Below are positions 5,938 to 14,487 of a DNA stretch of 20,596 bases, one piece after another; position 1 is the stretch's first letter; the number at the start of each line of letters is the position of its first letter. Position numbers and translations under genes: made by a program. This DNA is from Selenomonadaceae bacterium (GTDB lineage: Bacteria; Bacillota; Negativicutes; Selenomonadales; Selenomonadaceae). A model generated the notes under the pieces. That model worked only from the letters and a program-made list of their open reading frames with translations, was not told the origin of the DNA and did no database searches. The stretch is taken from contig JAFTEG010000168.1 of the NCBI GenBank assembly GCA_017453765.1, positions 1-20,596 of the forward strand. Direction: 5' to 3'.

Positions 5938-7959
5938 TTATTTAAAAAAGTCAAAACTGTCATCTTCTTCAATAAGCGGCGCGGAAGGTTTTTCGTTAGA
6001 CTTGGACGGTTTTTCATCAGGCGTGAAAGGTTTTTCATCAGATTCAACGTTATTTTCAGCGTTGGTATTTTTTGAATTTATATTTGACGAATTGATATTT
6101 TCAATTTCCGAGTTTGTATTTTCAAAGTCAGTAGCACGCAGTGAAAATTCAATTACCGGCACCAAAATTTCTTCAAGCGTCGCACCGCCGTGAACTTCCA
6201 CTGACGCTAATCTTCCGCCTGCAAATCTGTCATAATTTGCCAAAACCCAGTAGCCGTTTTCTTCCGTCGCGCAGTTTGGCTTTTTGTCCAATTCATTTAC
6301 AAGACAGCAACGTCCCGAATGTTCACCGGCAGAGTTCATTTTAAATTTATTTTCGCGCCCATACATAACGGCAAGGCGGCTGGCACCGTGATCCGAAGTC
6401 AAAATAATTTTCGCAACGTCACGGCTCAGCAAGGACGTTTGAATTTCCAAAAGTACTTTATCAATAATGTCAAGTTCATCATCAATGTAAGTCGGCGCAG
6501 AGCATTTACCGTCCGCAGAAAATTTTTCAGGCGAATGTTTCAGCTCATCCAACTTTGAATTTTTTTCAAACTTTTCACCGTGCCACTCGTCATAAAAATT
6601 TTTATTTGTAGAAGTAAGCGTCGGCAAAACTGCGCGGGCAATTTCAATTTTTACGGCAAGTCCAAAACTTTCGGCGCGGGATTTAATGTAGCCTAAAAAT
6701 TCAACGCCGAGCGCGTCAAGCCAGTACAGTTTAGCATTTTTATTCGCGCTGTCCAAAATTTTTTGCCGCGTATCAAATTTATTGTACGGTCGGTCAAGCG
6801 CAATTTCCTTCACGTGCAGTTTAAATTCTTCGTCATCAACATTGCAAAGTTTAATCTTTTTGTAACGCCGAAAATAATTTGTAATGTCCGCGTCGCCGAA
6901 GTCGTAGTCAGTCAAATAATATTTCATCGCCGAATAATTTTTTATGAATACGTCGGGAATTTTTTCCTTGCCTTGAATAAACTTAATCATTGCGCGGCGC
7001 TCATCGGCAGTGTTGTCAGTCAAATACTTCACGGCGTCCGAAACATTTTCAAGCTGCTTAAGATACTCGTCAATATATTGTGACGAAATATTTTTAACGG
7101 CGGCTTTTCTAAGCGAATAAAATTCTTCAAAAATATTTACGGCTTTAACGTCAAGCAACGCGAAAAATAAATTTCGGCGATACTCTTCATAACTTGCCGA
7201 ATGCGAAAAGACAAAATGTAAGTACGCGTCAACAATTTTATTTTTAAAACCCGCCGCAAAAGTGCGCCAATGTTCCGGCGGGTAACCGTCACAATTTTCG
7301 TCAAAAAAATACTCCTGCCACTGCGAATTATTCAGCGCGTCAGGAGAAACATTTAAATTCGGTTCGCGATACTTTATCGCGGCGTAAGCGTCATTAATAT
7401 TTTTCACGTTCAAAAGCGGCAATTCGGATTTCACGCTGACATTTTCCCTGCCGCGTTCAACAAGTTTAAGAAGTTCGGAAAAATTCTGCGCGTCCGTGTC
7501 GACATTAAAACTTGGATTATATTTTACAATGGAAAAATTCACCGTGCCGCCGATTTTGCAAAGGTAATTCGCGGCGAATTTAACATCTTCCGTCGCAAGC
7601 TGTTCCATAAAATTCGTGATACTTCTGCAAAAAAAAATAACCTTGCTATGAAAACTTCGGTCCTGCAACATTCGCAAAACATTTTCATAGCCGGTGAAGT
7701 AAATATATTCGCCTAAGCCGAAACAAAGCGCGTTTTGGTCAAGCAAATTTAACTTTTCAATAAATAAATCTGCGTCAAGCGTAAAATCTTCCGTGCATTC
7801 GTCCGAAATATAAATCTGCTTGAAGTCCTTGCCCAAAATTTTTGTAAGCTTTTTGCATTCCGCCATACCGTCCGCAATGACAAAGTACGGTTGGAGCGTG
7901 TCACGTTTCAGGTAATTTTGAATTTTTTTCGCGGCATCGTCAATGCTTAAAGTCTGCAT
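5938..7959 (-). CDS. pglZ: BREX phosphatase-fold protein PglZ (type 4)
   Basis: PglZ is the signature BREX component, with an alkaline-phosphatase-like fold. The 673-residue protein has an N-terminal PYFVIADGMAEC segment. Near residues 516-525 is IILTSDHG, matching the metal-binding TSDHG of the fold. It is followed by VEVHGGATLEEILVPVIEF (about 587-604), the usual PglZ end. After this comes an Asn/Ser-rich linker, three 7-residue repeats (DEKPFTP-like) and an acidic tail DDSFDFFK. The frame extends to TTG 7965, but ATG 7959 is the better start: GGGAGG lies 7 nt upstream of it and would be only 1-2 nt from the TTG. The brxC stop is 2 nt upstream, so translation is probably coupled. Its size fits type 4 PglZ better than the longer BREX-1 form. 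Confidence 0.9.
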   Translation of the reverse strand: MQTLSIDDAAKKIQNYLKRDTLQPYFVIADGMAECKKLTKILGKDFKQIYISDECTEDFTLDADLFIEKLNLLDQNALCFGLGEYIYFTGYENVLRMLQDRSFHSKVIFFCRSITNFMEQLATEDVKFAANYLCKIGGTVNFSIVKYNPSFNVDTDAQNFSELLKLVERGRENVSVKSELPLLNVKNINDAYAAIKYREPNLNVSPDALNNSQWQEYFFDENCDGYPPEHWRTFAAGFKNKIVDAYLHFVFSHSASYEEYRRNLFFALLDVKAVNIFEEFYSLRKAAVKNISSQYIDEYLKQLENVSDAVKYLTDNTADERRAMIKFIQGKEKIPDVFIKNYSAMKYYLTDYDFGDADITNYFRRYKKIKLCNVDDEEFKLHVKEIALDRPYNKFDTRQKILDSANKNAKLYWLDALGVEFLGYIKSRAESFGLAVKIEIARAVLPTLTSTNKNFYDEWHGEKFEKNSKLDELKHSPEKFSADGKCSAPTYIDDELDIIDKVLLEIQTSLLSRDVAKIILTSDHGASRLAVMYGRENKFKMNSAGEHSGRCCLVNELDKKPNCATEENGYWVLANYDRFAGGRLASVEVHGGATLEEILVPVIEFSLRATDFENTNSEIENINSSNINSKNTNAENNVESDEKPFTPDEKPSKSNEKPSAPLIEEDDSFDFFK
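5980..6042. repeat. Three 21-bp repeats encoding the PglZ C-terminal tail
   Basis: Coding-strand translation gives SDEKPFT, PDEKPSK and SNEKPSA in succession, a heptapeptide minisatellite. The EKP core is invariant and the flanks vary. On the plus strand GGTTTTTC recurs every 21 nt. Confidence 0.85.
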
Positions 7960-7961
7960 GG

Positions 7962-10900
7962 TCAATCCTCCCGTAACAGATTAATTCCGACTTCGTAATT
8001 TTTGTCCAGCAATTTCATTAAAAGTTCTTTTGCCTCTTTATCGGACATACGCTGTACCTTTGCAGAGACCTTGTCATAAGCGCCGCCGCTGTAATATTTA
8101 TTTCTTGCAAACTCCTCGACAACTTCATTAACTCGCGTATTTGAATACCATTCGTAGGCGTCGACATTAAGTTTTGATTCCAATTCGTTGCGAACCTCAT
8201 TGTTATTGTCAAGCAAGCCGCGATACTTGGCGGTAATTGCTTTTGTAAATGCGTCTTCAATTTTTTGCGTGTCATTCAGCGCGGAAAAATATTTGGGACG
8301 TTTTTTAAGATATTCAATCGCAAATTGCACGTCTGTTTCTGCAGGAGACATTGCCATAATCGTTTCAAAAACTTTTTTTGCGGCTGACTTCTCCGCCTTA
8401 GGCACCATTGCTAAAATCGGCGTACGGTTGGACTTCGACCATTCACGCGGCAATTTGTTTCCGGCAACTTCGCGCCACAAATTCACAAGCTCATTTTTCA
8501 GCCGTCCGCCTTTTTCATTTTTAATCAAGCCGTCCAACTTTTTGAAAAAACTTCCGTGATTATCGGTAAAAGAAGATATCGGCAGTTTATCATAAACATT
8601 ATTAATTTCTTCTTCACTCAAACCGGTTAAGTTATATGCAAATTTATCACGCAACATTCTAATCTGCGCGGAAAATGCGTCGGCAATTATCGCGGCATCT
8701 TCTGTAAGGTAACGTAAAAATTTTTCACGGCTACTTTGCGGAAGGTCATTTTTCAAACAAATATCATTTAACATTGAAAAAAAATCTCTCAACTGCGGAT
8801 AATAATCGCTGATTATGACGTTGGGAATTTTCATATTAAATTGGCAATGATTTTTCCAAGCGGCAAGGCAGGCAGTAAAAGATTTGCCGTCTATGCCGAA
8901 TTTTGAACTTTCAATAATAATTTTGTAGTCGACGATTAAATTTTTTAAAACTTCAATCGACGTTTCTTTATCGTGCAACCAAATGCTGTCGCCTGCAGTT
9001 ACGCTCCTTTGACATTCCGCCACTACATTTTCAATGCCGATTTTCTGCGCCAATTCAAAAAAAATACCGCCTTCAAAACTTTTCAGAAAGTCTGCAAAAA
9101 TTTTTTCGCCGGTTTTCTCTGTAAGAAAAATTTTTAAATCGTGAAAAGCTTCCGGCGTACTCATCAAAAACTTGCCTGCACCTTCCGCCAATGGCGAAAT
9201 GGCAACCGCTTGCTTGGAGTTGGCAATTTCCATTAAAAGCTTTAAAAAGTCTGCGTACTTTTCATCTGCCACGTCAGCGTAGCACCAAAGGGGATAATTC
9301 AACGTTATCATTTTCAGGCGAAGTGTTTGCGCACTTTGTTCAACCGAAATATCTTCCCGCACGTTAAAAATTTCAGCCGCAAATTCCATGAACCGCCGCT
9401 GATTCTGTGACATTATCTCAATGTACTTGGGGCGATAATTTCTAATCGGCGTGTCAGAATTATTTTTGAAACTGTCATTTATGCATTCAGCCAACTTTTG
9501 AACCGTCATCGCGCCGCCCAAATTGCCGTCAGTTCCCACACTGAATCGGTAGGGGTCGCCTGCATATTCTTTCAGCAAAAAGCCGGTCACGTACGCATAA
9601 ACATTCAGCGGCATAAACCCGCGTTCAAATAAAAATGCCACGATATCATCAAATGCAATTCGGATATTTTTGGCAAGTTCATTTTTTATCAGCGTGTCGA
9701 GTTCAATTTTCAGCCGTGAAATATTTATATCGGGATAAATTTTCCAATACTTGCCGGACATTTTCCATATATCGCCGAAAATAATTTTAGCATTTTTCTC
9801 CGTCATCATAGAAACCGTTGTCTGCTCAATGCCGGCTTCAGCCATTACCTTAAGCTTGAGAGATTGAAAAAGCGTACCCGTAATATCGGCGGCGTCAAAT
9901 GAATACGGATAAAAATGTCGCACGTTGTCCGTCATTTCTGCTTTGACTTTTTTGGCACTTTGACACGAAATGCCTTTACGCGGCTCATCTTCATTTTTCA
10001 CGGCGGGATAGTAAACATATGAACCGTTTTCAAAAGTTGCCTTCCAATCATTCAAACGGTCAGCGGCGGAAGTTTTCATCTTTTCGGCAAGAGGATTGTC
10101 CTTGCCGCGCCAATATATTTCATTCGCGGCGGAATCAACCCAGCTTTTGAAAAGTTCGCTGTTCATCAAATTTGACGACGCATCGATAAATACAAGTTTA
10201 TGATAGCGCGAATTGCCGACCGCCTCGCCGATAAGGTTATAAAGCTTACTGTGTTCAGCCTCGTTTCGCGCAAAACATACCACAGCTTTTATGTGATAAT
10301 CTTCCTTTTCATTGGTAAGGCGGTTAATCGTCAGCGTAAAATTATCGGCAGTCACGGCGGTCAACACGTAGCGCGCACTGTGAACCGTGTCCATCTCTAT
10401 CACCGAAAGTAAATTGCCGTCTCTTACAAGCTCGGCAGTCTTTACATTATCGGCAACTTTCTGTTTATGATTTTCAATCTCCGCCAAATCACCGCTGATT
10501 GACATTGTTGCGAAAGTTACGATTTTACCCGGACGATTGAAGAGAATCTCTTTTTTAACCAATTCATTTGCTATTTGAACTGCGCGGTTTTCAAACCTGC
10601 CGTCACCTTTAAATGCCAGCTCCAAATTTTCTTTCGTAGGCTTAAAAAGTTCAATACCTTCATGCGTACCGGTATCTATTGCCTGAAAAAGCAACACCGT
10701 CTTTAAAACGGCTTGTTCCTCCGGACTCAAACTATCCTTGCAAGTTACGTACGAATCGAGAATCGCGCGAACTTGCGGCTTTAAATTCATTCTGCCGACA
10801 CTGCCGCCGTGTTCGTCCGTGCCGCTGTCATAAAAAAAATCCCAAAGATAATCTACCGTCAAAACTTTGCCGTCAAGCGGACTGTTATGCGTGATAAAAT

Positions 10901-11588
10901 CTTGGAATGCTTTTATACTCGGATCATTATTCTTAATGAAATTAAAAATACTGCGCTGATTCGAGGAGAAGTACGACGCCAAACTTTTAAGCATAATTGC
11001 GGCTACAGGGTGAATCGGCAAAATCGCCGTTAAAATGTTTTCATTGTTAATATGAGTAAATTCCATAACGGCTTTGCGCGGCTTTTCCGTACGTTTCTTC
11101 AGCGTGGCGGAAATGCGTTCCCATTCACCTCGCGCGGCAGATTTTACTTTCAGCGCATGTCCGATAAGTTCAAAGGCTATGTTATTTGGCAACGTAATAT
11201 TTGAATGGATAAATCTGTCACGTAAAATTTTAAAGCCTTTATCGCCTTCAGCTACAAGACTTCCTGTTTCGTGCGTCGCAATGACAAGGTAAAACGGCGC
11301 TATGTTCGTAAGCTCTGCAAGGCGTTGAAATTCATCGAAGTTATTGCGGTTATTAAAGAAGAATTTTGAAATCTCGTCCCAAAACAAAATCAGCGCGCCC
11401 AATTTATTTTCCGCTATTACTTCCGTTATCCAATCTATCAAATCGCTCATATTTATGTTGAACGCGCGAATACCTTCTTTTTCGCCGAGCTTTAATATTT
11501 CCTCTACCAGCTGGGACACTTCCGCCTGCGGATTTTTCAGCCGCTCTATTATCAATTCCGCGCTTTTATTCGCTAAACTTGCCGACAT
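7962..11588 (-). CDS. brxC: BREX ATPase BrxC/PglY, C-terminal part (frame-shifted from its N-terminus)
   Basis: This 1208-residue frame is the bulk of the giant P-loop ATPase BrxC/PglY. Near its start it has the Walker B strand LILFWDE (66-72), then segments typical of large BREX ATPases, ending KLLDKNYEVGINLLRED. It lacks Walker A, which lies in the separate upstream frame. The frame is open further upstream without a stop to 11687, reading RRKDPARKIVSWLES and so on. That looks like genuine protein and continues the N-terminal frame. ATG 11588 has only a weak GGA 8 nt upstream, so independent initiation is doubtful. I read the two frames as one ~1,397-residue gene (7962-12154) broken by a one-base shift. 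The TGA at 7964-7962 is 2 nt from the pglZ ATG. If the break is real, this fragment cannot hydrolyse ATP on its own. Confidence 0.85.
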   Translation of the reverse strand: MSASLANKSAELIIERLKNPQAEVSQLVEEILKLGEKEGIRAFNINMSDLIDWITEVIAENKLGALILFWDEISKFFFNNRNNFDEFQRLAELTNIAPFYLVIATHETGSLVAEGDKGFKILRDRFIHSNITLPNNIAFELIGHALKVKSAARGEWERISATLKKRTEKPRKAVMEFTHINNENILTAILPIHPVAAIMLKSLASYFSSNQRSIFNFIKNNDPSIKAFQDFITHNSPLDGKVLTVDYLWDFFYDSGTDEHGGSVGRMNLKPQVRAILDSYVTCKDSLSPEEQAVLKTVLLFQAIDTGTHEGIELFKPTKENLELAFKGDGRFENRAVQIANELVKKEILFNRPGKIVTFATMSISGDLAEIENHKQKVADNVKTAELVRDGNLLSVIEMDTVHSARYVLTAVTADNFTLTINRLTNEKEDYHIKAVVCFARNEAEHSKLYNLIGEAVGNSRYHKLVFIDASSNLMNSELFKSWVDSAANEIYWRGKDNPLAEKMKTSAADRLNDWKATFENGSYVYYPAVKNEDEPRKGISCQSAKKVKAEMTDNVRHFYPYSFDAADITGTLFQSLKLKVMAEAGIEQTTVSMMTEKNAKIIFGDIWKMSGKYWKIYPDINISRLKIELDTLIKNELAKNIRIAFDDIVAFLFERGFMPLNVYAYVTGFLLKEYAGDPYRFSVGTDGNLGGAMTVQKLAECINDSFKNNSDTPIRNYRPKYIEIMSQNQRRFMEFAAEIFNVREDISVEQSAQTLRLKMITLNYPLWCYADVADEKYADFLKLLMEIANSKQAVAISPLAEGAGKFLMSTPEAFHDLKIFLTEKTGEKIFADFLKSFEGGIFFELAQKIGIENVVAECQRSVTAGDSIWLHDKETSIEVLKNLIVDYKIIIESSKFGIDGKSFTACLAAWKNHCQFNMKIPNVIISDYYPQLRDFFSMLNDICLKNDLPQSSREKFLRYLTEDAAIIADAFSAQIRMLRDKFAYNLTGLSEEEINNVYDKLPISSFTDNHGSFFKKLDGLIKNEKGGRLKNELVNLWREVAGNKLPREWSKSNRTPILAMVPKAEKSAAKKVFETIMAMSPAETDVQFAIEYLKKRPKYFSALNDTQKIEDAFTKAITAKYRGLLDNNNEVRNELESKLNVDAYEWYSNTRVNEVVEEFARNKYYSGGAYDKVSAKVQRMSDKEAKELLMKLLDKNYEVGINLLRED

Positions 11589-11656
11589 TCTATATTCCGG
11601 CTTTTTTATTTTTGCACGGAATAACTCTAAATTTGCCGCGTCCGACTCAAGCCAGC

Positions 11657-12154
11657 TTACGATTTTCCGCGCAGGGTCTTTGCGCCGTCAAATTTACAGC
11701 CGCTCTTTTTCAGCGCCGCCGTCAAACTTTCATATACCGCGAAAATTAATTTCTGCGTTGACGTGATATCGCCCGTCGCATAACGCCGCGCCGTCACGAT
11801 TTTATTTTTTCGCGCCGCACGTAACCTTTCTCGCAGATCCGTTTCCTTCTGCAATTTTTCGTACTCTTCAAAGTACGCGTCAAATTCTTTTTCAGGACAC
11901 GTCAAAAGTTTTTGCACCATCCACAAAACCCGCGATTTTCCCGTGCCGTACGCGCCCTCTACCCATACGCTTTTTTTATCCTCTCGCGACAATGCACGCT
12001 CCAAATCTTTTAAAAGCGTTACTATCGTGCCGTGCGGGTACGTGCTTTGCCATTTGTTTTTCGGGTCTTTTATCGAGCTTTCATTTATCTCCGGATAATA
12101 GCCTTCGTCTATCTCAAAATATTCCGCGTACGACCTTGAATCTAATGTCCCCAC
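11657..12154 (-). CDS. brxC: BREX ATPase BrxC/PglY, N-terminal part with Walker A
   Basis: This 165-residue frame starts with GTG at 12154, preceded by AGGAAG at a 7-nt spacing. It lies 11 nt after the brxP stop. Residues 1-60 resemble the N-terminus of BREX P-loop proteins (YFEIDEGYYPEINESS, then a TLLKDLERAL helix). Walker A GAYGTGKS is at 67-74. The frame ends at TAA 11659-11657 shortly after CKFDGAK. The other frame, open from 11687 down, resumes with KDPARKIVSWLE. The Walker B partner is encoded there, so the two halves only make an ATPase if the frames are joined. Confidence 0.85.
   Translation of the reverse strand: MGTLDSRSYAEYFEIDEGYYPEINESSIKDPKNKWQSTYPHGTIVTLLKDLERALSREDKKSVWVEGAYGTGKSRVLWMVQKLLTCPEKEFDAYFEEYEKLQKETDLRERLRAARKNKIVTARRYATGDITSTQKLIFAVYESLTAALKKSGCKFDGAKTLRGKS
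11660..11687 (-). other. brxC: Reading-frame break in brxC
   Basis: Between the TGA that closes the downstream frame (11690-11688) and the TAA that closes the upstream frame (11659-11657), both frames are open. The gene must change frame by -1 somewhere in this 28-nt stretch. A likely join is GCA-AAG in the first frame to AAA-GAC in the second (near 11678-11682), which one extra A would restore. No canonical X XXY YYZ slippery heptamer is evident. It may be a mutation, an assembly error or a phase switch. Confidence 0.8.
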
Positions 12155-12165
12155 AACTTCACTTC

Positions 12166-14451
12166 CTAACTGTCAAATAATTTTAATACGTCCTGCGATG
12201 TCTTGTCTGAAAACAGCGATATCTTTTCTAAATCGTGCGTGAAACTCGCGTTGATAAATTGCGGATACTTCGTCGAAAGTCCGTTTAACCACTGCTCCAT
12301 TTCCTCTTTGTCTATGCCGAAAATTTTTGTAGGACTCACCCCCGCCGATGCCTCATTGTTCATCATTCGCGTTAAGTTGAATTGATACCAATCTGCCGCC
12401 TCCGCCAATTTGTACAGCGCGTACAATATTACTCTTCCGTCGTCCACTCGCGCTTTTGTTCGCGTCAACGTCGCAAGGTTTTTGCCGTCCGATGTCGTAG
12501 TACCGAAATGCAGGGACGTTCCCAGCGGCGTTTCACAAAGTCGCTTATAAGCTCCCGGTATAGTCGTTAAACCTTGTCCTTTAACTTCTTCCATTTTCAA
12601 TTTTTCTTCGATAACTGCGCGGTCAATACTTCTATTAAGCGGCAAATTATCGACGTACCAGCGTATTTGCGGATTGTTGTAAACCAAATTTATATAAATC
12701 AATCCCCATGCCGTTGGAGACTCCCAGCCGATTTTTTTTATAAGTGCGGTAAATTCGGTAGGAATTTTTGTTTTCTTGTCTACAAATTCGGCGTCATAAA
12801 GAAAGCGTTTAAAGAAATCAAATTGCTTGCTACCAAGAGTATTTTTTTGCATAAAAGTTTCTGTATTATAAAAAAATTCTCTGAACCATTCAGGTTTTGG
12901 TGCATGTCCTGCAAAAGTATTTAAGTTTTGCTTCAAGCTCATTTCTCCTTCCAACGGCAATACAATCGCGTGATATAAAAGACAGCCTCTGTCAATCTCA
13001 TGGCATTGCAAACAGTGAATGCATTTTTTTTTATCAATGTGAAAGCCGTCTTTAAAAGATATAGCGCCTTGCCTGCAATTTGATTCACATACGCCGCAAC
13101 CTACGCAAGCCGCCGCCTTGTGAAAAACTGATTTAAAAATTCTCATTGCAGGCGTTTTGTCATAAACGGTTTTAACTTTCGCTGTAACAGTTTTATTTCC
13201 CGACTCTATGCTTTCTTCAACTGCGTACGGAAAAGGAAATCCTATCGCGGTTTTAAACCATTCCAGCCAGTTTGTTTTGGGATTTGTAACGGTAATGTAC
13301 AAGTAATCATTTGAAATTTCTTCGCTGTAATTTGTCAAAGGATTTTTTAAATCTCTGCCGTTTTTACGATTATTCCAGCCGCCGTTATCTATGTATGAAA
13401 TGATATCTTCATCGGTGATATTTTCTTTGATTAAATCAGCAAATTTGTCAACTTCATCGGGGTAGGCATTGCGCCGAAAAAAATTTGCCCTGCCGCTAGA
13501 CATAGGACAAAGCAGACAACCTGCGCGGGAATTGCCTTTTTTGTAAGTTTCATTAATCGGCAAACCGTACATAAAAATATACTGCCAAATTTCGGCGGAT
13601 CCCCATTCAAGTATGGTATTTTGAGAATGTTGACCGCGCTGTTTCATACCGACGTTTTCAACTTCGTAATCTGCGCGTTTAACACTTTCAGCGGCACGAA
13701 CGCCGACAAAATCAACACCGACGTAATCAGTCTTGCCCAAAATTTCGCGAATCTTCAAAGTTTGCGGGGCGGCCTTATGAACGGAGCAACACCAGCGCAA
13801 AACGGTAGAAGGGGGACCAAAAATTTTCCAGCTATCTTCCGGCAAAAGGTGAGAGGCGGCGCGATAAAATTCAATGCCTTCGTCTTTGCACTGCTTTTCA
13901 ACGAGATCGACAATTTTGTAAGTATCGGGAAATTCCATGCGCGTATCACCGAACACGACGATAAAGGCGGACTTAGGCAAAGCGTGCTTGACTAAATCCA
14001 GCAAGACAATAGAATCCTTGCCGCCGCTGAAAGCCACGTGAAAACAGTCAAGGCGCTTTTTCATACGCGTCCAGTAGTTGAAAATGCGCTTAATGGTAGC
14101 TTGACGTAGATTTTCCATAAGCTCGAAATTTTTTTTTGACATAGCGGCAATGTCAATCGGCAAAATCGTTTCACCTTCGGGCAAGCCGTCTTCCTCGACA
14201 AACTCAAGCGTAGGCTTTTCATAAAGCGAACCGCCTTTAACTACGGCGATTAGTTTAGCGCGGTAAAAATAATTTCCCGCGACAGCCCAAAGGTACGGGA
14301 TATCATTTTGGTTATCGTAATGCCAACGCCGATTAAAGCCGAGAATATTCATTTCTTCGGCAAAAACCGGACGCGGCTCTTTGGGCATTTTTTCATCTGA
14401 ATTAGTCAACAAAATGCCGCCGGTATCTGAATCAAATTCATACTTGTACAT
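12166..14451 (-). CDS. brxP: BREX-4 PAPS-reductase-like protein BrxP with ferredoxin domain
   Basis: The 761-residue protein belongs to the PP-loop ATP pyrophosphatase/PAPS-reductase superfamily, the same as DndC. It has SGGKDS at 142-147, VFGDTRMEFPDT (167-177), a WCCSVHK segment with C221 and C222, and RAGCLLCPMSSGR with C312 and C315; these cysteines could ligate an Fe-S cluster as in DndC. Residues 449-490 form a two-cluster ferredoxin module: C449-X2-C452-X2-C455-X3-C459 and C477-X2-C480-X2-C483-X6-C490. BrxP replaces the methyltransferase PglX in BREX type 4, suggesting sulfur-based rather than methyl-based DNA marking. Start ATG 14451 has only a weak ribosome site. Its frame is open back to the preceding gene's TGA, 36 nt upstream. 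It ends 11 nt before brxC. Family call is strong; the chemistry is inferred from homology. Confidence 0.9.
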   Translation of the reverse strand: MYKYEFDSDTGGILLTNSDEKMPKEPRPVFAEEMNILGFNRRWHYDNQNDIPYLWAVAGNYFYRAKLIAVVKGGSLYEKPTLEFVEEDGLPEGETILPIDIAAMSKKNFELMENLRQATIKRIFNYWTRMKKRLDCFHVAFSGGKDSIVLLDLVKHALPKSAFIVVFGDTRMEFPDTYKIVDLVEKQCKDEGIEFYRAASHLLPEDSWKIFGPPSTVLRWCCSVHKAAPQTLKIREILGKTDYVGVDFVGVRAAESVKRADYEVENVGMKQRGQHSQNTILEWGSAEIWQYIFMYGLPINETYKKGNSRAGCLLCPMSSGRANFFRRNAYPDEVDKFADLIKENITDEDIISYIDNGGWNNRKNGRDLKNPLTNYSEEISNDYLYITVTNPKTNWLEWFKTAIGFPFPYAVEESIESGNKTVTAKVKTVYDKTPAMRIFKSVFHKAAACVGCGVCESNCRQGAISFKDGFHIDKKKCIHCLQCHEIDRGCLLYHAIVLPLEGEMSLKQNLNTFAGHAPKPEWFREFFYNTETFMQKNTLGSKQFDFFKRFLYDAEFVDKKTKIPTEFTALIKKIGWESPTAWGLIYINLVYNNPQIRWYVDNLPLNRSIDRAVIEEKLKMEEVKGQGLTTIPGAYKRLCETPLGTSLHFGTTTSDGKNLATLTRTKARVDDGRVILYALYKLAEAADWYQFNLTRMMNNEASAGVSPTKIFGIDKEEMEQWLNGLSTKYPQFINASFTHDLEKISLFSDKTSQDVLKLFDS

Positions 14452-14487
14452 AATGCTAAAAAATTCTATGTCAAGTGCGATAATCCT

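Noticed and set aside
5980..6042. CRISPR-like repeat array
   Set aside because: Units are 21 bp, contiguous with no spacers, and in frame with a protein tail, so this is a coding minisatellite.
7960..7965. TTG at 7965 as the pglZ start
   Set aside because: GGGAGG would be only 1-2 nt away; the ATG at 7959 has the correct 7-nt spacing.
11588..12154. Programmed -1 ribosomal frameshift in brxC
   Set aside because: No canonical slippery heptamer or evident downstream structure lies in the 28-nt overlap; a base loss or sequence error is simpler.
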